A DNA stretch of 38,901 nt from positions 1-38,901 of the forward strand of contig CAJTAL010000041.1 in the NCBI GenBank assembly GCA_910574285.1. Direction: 5' to 3'. Below the pieces are notes generated by a model. It was not told the origin of the DNA and did no database searches. It was given only the letters and a program-made list of their open reading frames with translations. A program made the position numbers and the translations under genes. Positions 1 through 8,487 of the stretch are shown here, piece after piece (position 1 is the first letter of the stretch; every line of letters begins with the position of its first letter). Source of the stretch: Lachnospiraceae bacterium. GTDB taxonomy: Bacteria > Bacillota > Clostridia > Lachnospirales > Lachnospiraceae.

Positions 1-126
1 CATAGAGCAATCGAATGATTTGATAGTCAACATGCCCTGAATACAAAAACCGGGAAATGGGGAGATGCTTCTCCAGTTAAAGAGATTATCGCACAGATTT
101 CGGGACTTGTAAAAACGCTAGATTAT
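1..126 (+). other. left-edge fragment, possible gene remnant
   Basis: The bases before the first gene hold no complete gene. Read on the plus strand from base 19 the frame is open and gives a protein-like stretch, ending in words such as KTGKWGDASPVKEIIAQ and ISGLVKTLD. The frame then runs on, antisense to the end of the next gene, to a TGA at 232-234. It could be the cut-off tail of an unknown gene joined here by a deletion, or chance. I do not recognise it, and no start codon or ribosome site is seen. Confidence 0.25.
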
Positions 127-1146
127 TCATCGCTTACCCTTATTCTCCAGCTCCAACGGGATCTCCATACCAAATTTCCCTCGTTCTACATAGATTTTTT
201 TCAGAACATATTTACCACTGGTAATATAACTTGAAGCCCCGTTATTTTGATTAAACAGAGAACCGGAAGAATAATTCTCTGTTGAAAGCATTATGGAATA
301 ATAGCTTCCATTCTCTTTCTCATTTTCAAACCGAACATGAACCGTAGACTCCTTAATCGCTTTCTCCATTTCCACCACTATGCTATCCATTATCTCATCG
401 ACAGACTCTGCCGACTGCCCGTTCTTCGGAAAGCTAAAGTTCTTCACACGTATGGTGTCATTTTCTGATGCTTCTGCATTTACCCAATATCGATAATCCC
501 CCTTGGAAGGATCATACACATCATAGTCTGTCCGATTGCTATGTTCATCAACAACCACTATAGAGTTAATCGCTAACTTGCCTGTTACTATTCCGTCTAA
601 CTGATACGTGAAGATATATTCGTTCTCATCTGTTCCTTTTTCCTTGCTTAACTCCATTAGCTGGGTTCTGCCTGATTCCTCTGAACGAATACTTACACGA
701 ACATCAGAAATGGCAGATTCATCGTATATACACAACGATAATGTAAGCAAACTATCATTTTTTACTGTAGTTCCATTCTGCTTAAAATCAACCTTTTCTA
801 TTACCGGACCATTCGCCTCAAATTTACTTGACTTTGCATTTGACTGACCTTCATTCTCCGCAGTGGAATCCGAATCCCCTGTATTATCCTTCATTGGCGC
901 AGAACTTTCCTCTTGATCTGCAGGAACATCTTGAGAATCACCTTGAGCATCACTTTGAGCATCGTCTTCCGAACCGCCTTGAGAATCATCTTTTGAACCG
1001 CTTATAGTCGTTGGCTCTTTCTCAGGCACATCACTGTTATTTTGTTCACTTGCAAAGCCGCTGACTGGTTGTATTACTGCAACTAACAACGACAGGAGTA
1101 ATACGAAAACCAACCTTTTTCTTACTTGTTTCCTATGTACTCTCAT
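127..1146 (-). CDS. secreted surface-type protein, short paralogue of the upstream gene product
   Basis: A 339-residue predicted exported protein of unknown function. Residues 1-33 form a signal peptide (RKQVRKR, then a hydrophobic core ending near GFAS). Residues about 34-105 are a low-complexity Asp/Ser/Glu/Gln-rich linker. Residues about 106-339 form one folded module that aligns with residues about 107-345 of the protein encoded just upstream (shared words PVIEKV, TTVK, YQLDG, VVDEH, SGKY). It stops where the larger paralogue continues into more domains, and it has no sorting signal or membrane anchor, so it is either released or a truncated copy. A ribosome site (AAGGAG) lies about 10 bases before the ATG. 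The 101-base gap to the upstream gene has no clear terminator, so the two are probably cotranscribed from the poly-G promoter. The function is not inferable. Confidence 0.8.
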   Translation of the reverse strand: MRVHRKQVRKRLVFVLLLSLLVAVIQPVSGFASEQNNSDVPEKEPTTISGSKDDSQGGSEDDAQSDAQGDSQDVPADQEESSAPMKDNTGDSDSTAENEGQSNAKSSKFEANGPVIEKVDFKQNGTTVKNDSLLTLSLCIYDESAISDVRVSIRSEESGRTQLMELSKEKGTDENEYIFTYQLDGIVTGKLAINSIVVVDEHSNRTDYDVYDPSKGDYRYWVNAEASENDTIRVKNFSFPKNGQSAESVDEIMDSIVVEMEKAIKESTVHVRFENEKENGSYYSIMLSTENYSSGSLFNQNNGASSYITSGKYVLKKIYVERGKFGMEIPLELENKGKR

Positions 1147-1247
1147 TCCTTTTCTTCTCCTTATGCTTTACCGTACCTTCCATAATTCATAGCCTAATGA
1201 CCACTCCGGCTGTTGAAGTATATCATTGCAGAAATGGCCATTTGATC

Positions 1248-4200
1248 CTATATCCTCTTTTTTCTGGATGTATATGCCATAACTCCCATAGCCGCAGCGC
1301 AAAGGAGTAACCACAGATATACCGTATCGTAATCGCCGGTTTTGGCGCTTCTTCTTATTTTACTACTATTACCAGCATCATCGGCTTTACTATCATTACC
1401 GGTGTCATTGGCATTATTTACATTACTGCCGGTGTTTGTCGTCGGTATATTGATATTTCCGTTCCCGTTCTGGTTAATGCTCGTTCCTGTCGGGTTCAGA
1501 CTGCCCGGTACATTTTCCTGAGACATCGCCTGATCTGACATTACGAGCAAGTAATCAGACGCATGACTGAAGTCTAAACTTACATTTCCATCCGCGCCGA
1601 TCTTCCCGGCATTCATGAATACCATTTTCCCGGCGCTGTCATGGTAATACAGGTTACCGTACTTGCCTGTATACTCCGAGCCCACGCCGATATTCAGAGA
1701 AGCCTTGAACCCGAAGTTTCCTTCGTGGGCAAGTGTAATCTGCATACATGGATTATCACCTGCAAGTGTCTGAACCGTTGAACTTGGAATGTTGTCCGTA
1801 TTCTTGATTACTCTGAGATCAATATCCTGCAGATTTGTCGCCTTGATGTCTTTCCCGTTGATCGTCCAGGAATACCCTTCCATCTCGAGTACGACTGACA
1901 CGTCTTTTCCTTTCGCAGCCTCAAGAACCTCTTTCGGGACAACCGTCTTAGAATTCATGCTTATCTTGACTGTCTCGCCTGCTTCCGCTTCATTTACGTC
2001 CTTTACGGCAGAATCAACCACATCCTGCGGAAGCCTGGAATCCGGCGCTGCATTTGTATCACTATTCGTGTTATTTCCCGAGCCTGATGTCGAACCTGAC
2101 GGTTTAGACGGTTTACTCGGATCCGTAGAAACGCTGTCAGCCCTTCCCCAAAATTTCATATCTGAATTAACGACAAACTCCTGATCCGGCGCTTCGTCCC
2201 AAGTAATCTCTCCAAAACCTTCGAATTCCGTTAGGGCGCTGACTTTCTCTCCTTTTTCCGCCACCTGACAAAATACTGTTCCTTCTTCTTCTGCGATTAC
2301 ATAGGCATTGATAATATAACTAACCAGACAGTTTTCATATGAAGCTCTCATAAGGATTGACGCTCCGTTTTGAACTACTTCCGTCCCCATATTGGGAGCA
2401 AATATTTCCCATTCCTTAAATCTCAGACCCGGATACATCTTTGGCATCTCCAGAGCTTTTAATATTCCTTCCATATCACTGGTCTTTGTTCCCTCCTTCA
2501 CCATCAGAAATTCACCTGCATAACGTCCGGTTCCGTGGTCATACCCTTTTTCATCATAGTAATATTTAGAAATATACAATGCGGTAACACCAGAAAATTT
2601 GGGATTAAAACGAAGATTAGTATTCCCAGTCACCGTAATCAGATCACTCTCTTTATGATCTAGATAACCATACTCCCAATTGGTAAGGGTATAGTCCTTT
2701 GTAATATCTTCTGGAATAAACGTTAATTTGTTTTCTTTAAGATCACCATATGTTTGTCCATATTCATAAGTAACCAGATGCGAAGCATACGTCCATTCGC
2801 CTTCACTATTGGGATAATCAAATCCCGCCTGAAAAACCCCCTTATCATATTTCGCATAAATCTCTATATAATTCTTGTCCACAACAGCCATGCTGTCTGC
2901 AACTTCCCTGCCCAGTCTGTCAGTCCAGCCTATCTGCGTAAGTCCCTGATATTTGGCATTCTTTTCAGGAAATGTGACTCCAATCTCCTTCAACGTTTGA
3001 CGACGCTGTACATTTTCCTTTTTTAAATGTTCCACCGGAACAAATTTTCCATTTTCATCCAACGCAAAAAAATAAATATTTAAATCCAATTCCGGATTCA
3101 CAAAAGAATCACCATTGTAAACCAAAATGTAATATGGATAATCTAATTCTTTTACATATGAATTATCATCTTTATTTCCAATATAAATACTATTAATATA
3201 CCATTCACATGGATACATATCTCCCACTACAAATGACCCATGATATTTATGATCTTCCGTATTCAATGTCAGGCTAACCCATCTACTACTATCATTTATA
3301 TTCGGAGCTGCTGCCTGAAAGAGCACATTTCCCCGCTCTGGTAATTTCACGCCATCATCCGTTGCCACACTGACAGTAATGTTGACGGTATCTCCCTTTT
3401 GTACCTTCTGCCCTTTCTTATCCAGCTCAACAGATGTGATCTTATACTCTATATCTTTCCCAGTATCTTTACTGTCCGTCGTAAGCGTAAACCCGTAATT
3501 CTCCAGATTCTCCATCATCAGCGACACCTTCGTCTCAAAATGCCCCTGCTTAATATAAATATCCTTTAAAATATATTTACCACTGGCGAGATTATTATCC
3601 TTATCTATTCCTTTAGAGTTATCGAATACATCATTTTTAGCGCTGCTATTTACCGCCCGAAGGCGAGTTTCATAATAGTACCCTCCTCCTTCCTTCTCAA
3701 AACGCAGCCAAACATATGTAGATTCTATCGGTTTCGTAAGTTTCAGAGATATTTCCTTTTTCAGGTCATCTATCTTTTCCAATGACTTTCCGTTATCCGG
3801 GAACTCAAAGGATTCCACACTTGCGGCTTCATCCTCTGCCGCCGGCTCAATATCAACCCAAAACTTGCGGCTTCCTTTACCACCAAGATCAGTATATCTT
3901 GCCATATTCCCATGCTCATCTACCACCTCAACAGATGTAATCGCAAGTCTGCCTGTAGTCTGTCCGTCAAGCTGATATGTACCGACATATTCATTAGTAC
4001 CTTCTACCTTGCTCCACTTTTCCGGATATTCCATAAGATATCTTTGTGAACTGGTATGACTTTCATCGATATCTAACACCATCCCTACCCGAATATCAGC
4101 AATCTCAGAATCATCATATGCAAATACCGACACTGATATCTGTGCATCCCTCTTTACGGTAGTTTGATTCTGGGCAAGCTCAACCTTCTCAATCACAGGA

Positions 4201-4535
4201 GCTGTCGTTTCAAATTTGCTATCCGATTTCGAACCGGACGATTCCTCTGTCGTGCTCTCTGTTTTTTGCCCTGTCTCCTGCTCAGTTTTCTGTTCTGTCT
4301 GACCTGATATTTTACTATCTTCCAATGTCTCTTTCGGATCCTCAGATGGTTCCCCTGTCTCATCATACGGCATCTCGAGCTCCTTTGTCTCTTTCGCCGC
4401 ACCTGAATCTGTCACTGCCGGCTCTTCGTCCGTATCGGCCGCATAACTATTGGACGGCCACATCATAGTACCGATCATCGCCAGCAGCAGCACAAAACTC
4501 ATAAGCTTTTTCATTGGTTTCGTACGCACTCTCAT
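1248..4535 (-). CDS. large cell-wall-anchored surface protein
   Basis: A 1095-residue protein with a signal peptide (residues 1-32, MKK-type charged start) and a Glu/Thr/Lys/Gln-rich linker (about 35-105). The module shared with the downstream paralogue follows (about 107-345), then an Ig-like beta module (about 360-480) and a central region with InlB/Listeria-Bacteroides-repeat flavour (about 500-800). After a Ser/Gly/Asn linker (about 825-850) there is a domain with the words VPKEVLEAAKGKDV and MEGYSWTINGKDI (about 870-1010), a type I have seen in other clostridial surface proteins. The C-terminus is a classical wall-sorting tail: SAKTGD at 1063-1068, a hydrophobic segment, then RKKRI. SAKTG is a variant of LPxTG, so sortase anchoring is inferred. 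A GAAAGGAAA ribosome site precedes the ATG. Transcription appears to start at the poly-G promoter at 4609-4640. A role in adhesion or host interaction is plausible but unproven. Confidence 0.85.
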   Translation of the reverse strand: MRVRTKPMKKLMSFVLLLAMIGTMMWPSNSYAADTDEEPAVTDSGAAKETKELEMPYDETGEPSEDPKETLEDSKISGQTEQKTEQETGQKTESTTEESSGSKSDSKFETTAPVIEKVELAQNQTTVKRDAQISVSVFAYDDSEIADIRVGMVLDIDESHTSSQRYLMEYPEKWSKVEGTNEYVGTYQLDGQTTGRLAITSVEVVDEHGNMARYTDLGGKGSRKFWVDIEPAAEDEAASVESFEFPDNGKSLEKIDDLKKEISLKLTKPIESTYVWLRFEKEGGGYYYETRLRAVNSSAKNDVFDNSKGIDKDNNLASGKYILKDIYIKQGHFETKVSLMMENLENYGFTLTTDSKDTGKDIEYKITSVELDKKGQKVQKGDTVNITVSVATDDGVKLPERGNVLFQAAAPNINDSSRWVSLTLNTEDHKYHGSFVVGDMYPCEWYINSIYIGNKDDNSYVKELDYPYYILVYNGDSFVNPELDLNIYFFALDENGKFVPVEHLKKENVQRRQTLKEIGVTFPEKNAKYQGLTQIGWTDRLGREVADSMAVVDKNYIEIYAKYDKGVFQAGFDYPNSEGEWTYASHLVTYEYGQTYGDLKENKLTFIPEDITKDYTLTNWEYGYLDHKESDLITVTGNTNLRFNPKFSGVTALYISKYYYDEKGYDHGTGRYAGEFLMVKEGTKTSDMEGILKALEMPKMYPGLRFKEWEIFAPNMGTEVVQNGASILMRASYENCLVSYIINAYVIAEEEGTVFCQVAEKGEKVSALTEFEGFGEITWDEAPDQEFVVNSDMKFWGRADSVSTDPSKPSKPSGSTSGSGNNTNSDTNAAPDSRLPQDVVDSAVKDVNEAEAGETVKISMNSKTVVPKEVLEAAKGKDVSVVLEMEGYSWTINGKDIKATNLQDIDLRVIKNTDNIPSSTVQTLAGDNPCMQITLAHEGNFGFKASLNIGVGSEYTGKYGNLYYHDSAGKMVFMNAGKIGADGNVSLDFSHASDYLLVMSDQAMSQENVPGSLNPTGTSINQNGNGNINIPTTNTGSNVNNANDTGNDSKADDAGNSSKIRRSAKTGDYDTVYLWLLLCAAAMGVMAYTSRKKRI

Positions 4536-4608
4536 TTTCCTTTCTCTTTAACCTCACTTTCTGTAAATTATATAGAATATCGTTCAAGTAATACATTTAT
4601 ACGAACCA

Positions 4609-4640
4609 ATTATACCCCCCCCCCACTATAATTTTGTCAA
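4609..4640 (-). promoter_or_regulatory. sigma-70-type promoter with a G10 tract in its spacer (putative phase-variable promoter)
   Basis: On the minus strand a perfect -35 box TTGACA (4640-4635) and a perfect -10 box TATAAT (4614-4609) are separated by 20 bases, the last ten of which are all G (4624-4615). The optimal spacing is 17-18, so the tract as read here is two or three bases too long. Losing two or three G would restore a near-ideal promoter. The gene start lies about 70 bases downstream. Slipped-strand change of homopolymers between -35 and -10 is a known switching mechanism for bacterial surface proteins (for example Neisseria porA and opc). The switching itself is inferred. Confidence 0.75.
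4615..4624. repeat. homopolymer C10/G10
   Basis: Ten consecutive C on the plus strand (ten G in the sense of the downstream surface-protein gene). It was the longest G/C homopolymer noticed in the window, and it abuts the -10 box of that gene's promoter. Copy number can be miscalled by sequencing, so the true length in the population should be treated as uncertain. Confidence 0.9.
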
Positions 4641-4726
4641 TAATAAACATAACAAAAACAGCCTTGTCCTAAAACCTGGTCCGACAGCGGAACAAGCGGG
4701 GAAACAGGCCAATTAGAGCAAAAAAA

Positions 4727-4759
4727 TCCCCACCCTGTTAACACCAGGATGGGTGGGGA
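4727..4759 (-). terminator. rho-independent terminator after the broken AAA gene
   Basis: In the minus-strand sense a GC-rich hairpin with arms CCCCAC...CCTG and CAGGGTGGGG is followed by a run of seven T. Its core on the plus strand (CCACCCTGTTA, two variable bases, CCAGGATGGG) is nearly identical to the hairpin at 11401-11427 that follows the intact AAA homologue. Confidence 0.75.
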
Positions 4760-4770
4760 CGCCAATAAGC

Positions 4771-6015
4771 GGCTTTGCACTCTTGACAAACAGAGCATAC
4801 TGACCAATCGCACCTTTATCTGTTTTATCCCATTTCAATTCAATTAATAATACCGGCAAGGAAGAAGTCTTCTTTGGAATGAGCTTCGAGAAGATGATCC
4901 GAATTACGTATCAGCCTTGCAACCTCCGTATGTTTTCCCATAGTTACCGCACGCACAAACTCCTGACGGATTTCTTCATTTGGAATATACACACATCTAC
5001 TGTCACCATCATAAGCCAAATATCCCAGATGTACTAACAATGTAAGAACATCATCCCTGCATCTAATCGTTGTCATATCATTCTGGAATGTGGATGTATC
5101 TATCTTGATATGTGCCTCACCCATCATCTCAAGAATAGCTTCTTTCAATCCATCCTCATCCAGATCAATATATATCTGCAGGGATTCGTAAGTCTCTGTC
5201 TGTGTCCAGTAATTACTAAATTCTTCATTCTTTACTGCCTCAATTACAGAATTGGGACTATATACTGATTTCACACGGTTAAAAGAATATCCGTCGTACC
5301 ATTTTTTTGCTTCTTCAAAACTCATATCATATTGCTCACAAAGTGCCTGTACCTCCGTCTCTGTGAATCCAACATATTTCGCAAGCTTCTTTGGAGAAAG
5401 CATCGTATACTCACGGAAATCTGTCATAGCAGACTGCGTTCCATATTTTTTAATTGGCAGGATTCCTGTCATATAGGCCGCCTCTATCATCTTATCCGTC
5501 TTCCCGCTGTTTTTAAATAAACCTCGCAAAAGCTTGATATATGTCTCCTGCAAGACAGCATCGTCCGGCGCGTCCCGAAACACTGCATCCCATTCATCAA
5601 TAATAAAGATAAACCTGTGCCCCTCGGCTTCCGCAATACTGTAAAGCATATTCGGCAGATCATCCTGTCTCTCTACATCCGGATAGGCAGCGTTTAACTC
5701 ATCAATAACCTTATTTTCCAGATTTATAACAACATTTGACATCTCTCTCTTAACAAACGCATCAGAAGTAAACTCTGTAATATCCAGATATATGACATCA
5801 TATTTATTCAAATATTCCTTATAAGTATTGTCTCTTGAAATCGCCAGCCCCATAAATAATTCTTGAGAATCACAGCTTTTATCATAATATGCGCACAACA
5901 TTTTCGCCGCGAATGATTTACCAAAACGCCTGGGCCGGCTTACACAGGTCGATTTATCGGTTGTACCGGTACTCTCTCTTAAGACGCATCTATACACTAC
6001 TGCCTCTATCAGCAC
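4771..6015 (-). pseudogene. degraded AAA-ATPase-like / PD-(D/E)XK nuclease family gene
   Basis: The main open part (6015-4840, 391 residues) carries the AAA-ATPase-like domain of the family that pairs it with a DUF1703-type nuclease. A Walker A motif appears as SRPRRFGKS near residue 34, a Walker B region as FIFIIDEWDAVF near 135, and the family words YMTGILPIKKYG and KKWYDGYSF further on. The N-terminus lacks the usual VDKT lead-in: a stop codon lies just before the GTG start. The C-terminal half is missing. At about 4860 the reading frame shifts, and a second frame continues LPVLLIELKWDKTDKGAIGQ, the nuclease ELK motif, before running into the terminator. About 140 residues between the two parts are therefore deleted with a frameshift. 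The intact homologue at 9727-11352 shows what was lost. The function of the family is not established. Confidence 0.8.
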
Positions 6016-6099
6016 TTTTCCTTATTTCATTGTACGTAACCCTTAATAAAATATCAAGTCTCTTTCTGAAATGAGGATGAATATCAGCAACTGTCCCGC

Positions 6100-7305
6100 C
6101 TAAGAAGAAATGCCGTGTTTCTCTCCGTCACACCTGCACGGAACCGGCATCCGGGAGAACAATTTGCTGCAAGTCATAATAACCGGTATCAGAACAAACA
6201 GCAGACAGATCATCAGCAGGCTCCTCACTCCATACAGATCCATCACCAGTCCGGAATACAGCAGGCTGATGATACCGGTTAAGCTGCTGTATATCGCATC
6301 CGCTATATTATGTCCCAGATTGCGGTAAGCAGGAGAAACATTTCTCTCCGTAACACTTCTCATTGTAGGAATCAGGATTCCCACCCCCATATTATAGAGA
6401 AATGACCCCGCAAAGATCATAACCGGCGAAACGGCATAAAACGCCAGCAGCAAAGTCAGAAACGGCAGTCCCGCAAGCAGCACGTATCGAAAGCGGAGGG
6501 AATATCTTTCTATCCTGTCCGCCAGCGCAATAAACGGCACCTGTACAACAGCACATATGAACCCGTCTATTCCCAGATCTGAGACCGTTCCTCCGACATT
6601 TTCCAGAAGCGGCATTTTCAGATTATTTACCGGCGCGATTGCAATACCCACAAAAAACAATACCACTATCATATAGCGATAAGACCCGCTCGCAAATACC
6701 TGATCCAAAGAACTTAACCTGAAGCCCGCAGTATCATTTCCCTTATCCCGCACTGCATCCCTGCCTTCCGGAAGTGACAACGCTGCCGCGATACCCATAA
6801 GCAGAAATACGGTTCCAAAAACCAGCATAAGAGAATATCCAAAATCCGAGATCAACCTTCCAAGCACGAACGACGTAACCGCGAAAAAAAGCGACGGCAG
6901 ACAGCGTATCCTCCCATAGACCGTAAGATTGTTCTCACAGACCAGCAGAAGCCAGGAGTCTATGTTGGTTGCATGCGGCAGAGACACGAATCCTATCATC
7001 GGGTACAGTACGGCAAGCATCGGTATGTTATCATAGGAAAAATAAATCAGATACATCACCGCTCCCGCCGCCAGGAAACACATGATCGAAACCTTCCTGT
7101 TCGTATGTAACCGGTCGCAGACCATCCCCCATACAAATGATCCCACAAATGCCGCCAGTAAATAAGAAGCCATAAATATACTTACCATCGTATTGGTTAT
7201 CCCTTTTGACAGCAGATAAGACATCAGGAAACCAATAAACGAAGCATGAAAGCCCCAATACGATATCTCCAGCAGGGAAAATCTGATCCAATAAGATTTT
7301 TTCAT
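6100..7305 (-). CDS. major facilitator superfamily transporter
   Basis: A 401-residue polytopic membrane protein with about twelve hydrophobic segments, the usual MFS length. The loop between helices 2 and 3 carries the MFS signature region GMVCDRLHTNRK. The N-terminus (SLLEISYWGFHASFIGF) resembles LacY-like/MFS_1-like permeases, several of which carry sugars or nucleosides. The substrate is not known. I chose the ATG at 7305 rather than the upstream in-frame ATG at 7323 because a GAGGAGAG ribosome site lies 5-10 bases before it and the extra six codons would cover that site. The gene is divergent from an AraC-type regulator, the common arrangement for a catabolic or uptake permease and its controller. 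No dedicated terminator is seen at its end. Confidence 0.85.
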   Translation of the reverse strand: MKKSYWIRFSLLEISYWGFHASFIGFLMSYLLSKGITNTMVSIFMASYLLAAFVGSFVWGMVCDRLHTNRKVSIMCFLAAGAVMYLIYFSYDNIPMLAVLYPMIGFVSLPHATNIDSWLLLVCENNLTVYGRIRCLPSLFFAVTSFVLGRLISDFGYSLMLVFGTVFLLMGIAAALSLPEGRDAVRDKGNDTAGFRLSSLDQVFASGSYRYMIVVLFFVGIAIAPVNNLKMPLLENVGGTVSDLGIDGFICAVVQVPFIALADRIERYSLRFRYVLLAGLPFLTLLLAFYAVSPVMIFAGSFLYNMGVGILIPTMRSVTERNVSPAYRNLGHNIADAIYSSLTGIISLLYSGLVMDLYGVRSLLMICLLFVLIPVIMTCSKLFSRMPVPCRCDGEKHGISS

Positions 7306-7349
7306 AGCTTTCTCTCCTCTCATAAAATATTAATCAAATTTGTAATCAA

Positions 7350-7378
7350 ATTATAGAAAAGCATTGACCTTATTGGAA
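7350..7378 (-). promoter_or_regulatory. probable promoter of the MFS transporter gene
   Basis: Minus-strand TTCCAA (7378-7373), 17 bases, TATAAT (7355-7350). It overlaps the plus-strand promoter for the regulator. Directly downstream the 8-mer ATCAAATT occurs twice with a 12-base period (7333-7340 and 7345-7352), the direct-repeat pattern that AraC-type proteins often bind. Confidence 0.45.
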
Positions 7379-7391
7379 TATCCTTTATAAT
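7364..7391 (+). promoter_or_regulatory. probable promoter of the AraC-type regulator
   Basis: TTGACC (7364-7369), 16 bases, TATAAT (7386-7391). If used, the message would have an unusually long leader of about 205 bases that includes the 15-bp tandem array before the ATG at 7605. A nearer promoter cannot be excluded. Confidence 0.45.
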
Positions 7392-7503
7392 CTGAAATAT
7401 AGACAAAATTGAAGCTGACTATCAGCCCCCATTCGCACCAGGTAAAGCGGGAAATTCTATCAGCGCAAAGGAATGTGCCGGCATATTAGATGCAAACATA
7501 TCA

Positions 7504-7591
7504 AACATATTAGTTAAGGAAATATTAGTTAGAACATATCAGTTAAGAACATATCAGTTAAGAATATATCAGTTAAGAACATATCAGTCGG
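7504..7591 (+). repeat. 15-bp tandem repeat array upstream of the AraC-type gene
   Basis: Six head-to-tail copies of AACATATCAGTTAAG. Copies at 7533-7547 and 7548-7562 are identical. Those at 7504-7518 and 7563-7577 differ by one base, 7519-7532 is degenerate and one base short, and the last (7578-7591) runs into the ribosome site GGAGG. The rest of the gap (7392-7503) shows nothing recognisable. Copy number could vary by slippage. Confidence 0.85.
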
Positions 7592-7604
7592 AGGCAAATC
7601 ATAC

Positions 7605-8453
7605 ATGCTACTATACTCAGCATATTTATATGACCAGGATCTTGACAGCTATAACGTGAACCTGCCCTTTCTGGTCCATAGCTGCGGCAAGGTTTCTGTA
7701 AACTGCGGCAGGAATCTGAATACAGACCGGCAAAACGGCAGAAGGGATTTTCAAATCATCTATATTCATCAGGGAAAGGGACATTTTATACTGGATAACA
7801 GGGAAATCGTGCTGGACGAGGGATGCACCGTACTCTACTACCCCTTTGAGATACAGCAATATTTCTTCCGGTACTCCGAGAATCCACAGTTCTACTGGCT
7901 GCACTTTTCCGGAAATGATATCCCCGGACTTTTAAGGGAAGCAGGATTAGACCGGCAGATTATAGATACCGGCATGGCATCCTATATTCCGGCTTTATTC
8001 GAAGGAATCATCCGGGAGCTTAGCATGAAGCAGCCGGGTTATCTCCAGATTGCGAACCTGAAAAGCCAGGAACTGGTCTGGCTTCTTGCCCGTGAAGCCA
8101 GGAAACAGGCGAGCCGGAACCGGAATGGTTATAACGCCGAGATGGAAGAGATCCTGGAGTTCATCCATCAGAATTACTATCAGGATCTGGTCATCGAGCA
8201 GCTTGCAAGATGCTACGGAACAAGTACAAGCTGGTTTATCAAGGAATTCTCACGGTATACCGGCCTGACTCCCAAGAAATATATCAATGAAGTACGGCTG
8301 AATCACGCGAAGGAGCTCCTAAGCTCTACCAATTATAATATCAGTAAGATCTCTAACGTATGCGGCTTTGAAAATCCGTTGTACTTCAGCCGTTATTTTC
8401 AGAAAAATTATCATATGGCGCCCTCAAAATACAGGGACATGGGAAAGCAGTAA
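7605..8453 (+). CDS. AraC family transcriptional regulator
   Basis: A 282-residue protein with an N-terminal cupin-type sensing domain (about 20-160, with FQIIYIHQGKGHFIL and YYPFEIQQYF) and a C-terminal double helix-turn-helix (about 185-282). The AraC signature is visible: GLTPKKYINEVRLNHAKELL, then ISKISNVCGFENPLYFSRYFQK and HMAPSKYRD. A GGAGG ribosome site lies about 10 bases before the ATG. It is divergent from the MFS transporter and 34 bases ahead of the potassium channel gene. It probably responds to a small ligand, likely a sugar, and controls the transporter. Ligand and regulon are inferred only from position. Confidence 0.9.
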   Translation: MLLYSAYLYDQDLDSYNVNLPFLVHSCGKVSVNCGRNLNTDRQNGRRDFQIIYIHQGKGHFILDNREIVLDEGCTVLYYPFEIQQYFFRYSENPQFYWLHFSGNDIPGLLREAGLDRQIIDTGMASYIPALFEGIIRELSMKQPGYLQIANLKSQELVWLLAREARKQASRNRNGYNAEMEEILEFIHQNYYQDLVIEQLARCYGTSTSWFIKEFSRYTGLTPKKYINEVRLNHAKELLSSTNYNISKISNVCGFENPLYFSRYFQKNYHMAPSKYRDMGKQ

Positions 8454-8487
8454 TAGAAATAAATTACTCCTGGAGGACATCAACACT

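Noticed and set aside
4615-4624. The G10 tract as a mere sequencing artefact
   Set aside because: Exact length may be uncertain, but a tract of this size between two perfect promoter boxes is unlikely to be invented by error. It is kept as a finding with that caution.
7333-7352. ATCAAATT repeats before the MFS gene as FabT operators
   Set aside because: The TTTG-CAAA palindrome there has a 4-base centre and lacks the TTTGAnnnTCAAA form. Direct repeats for the AraC-type regulator fit better.
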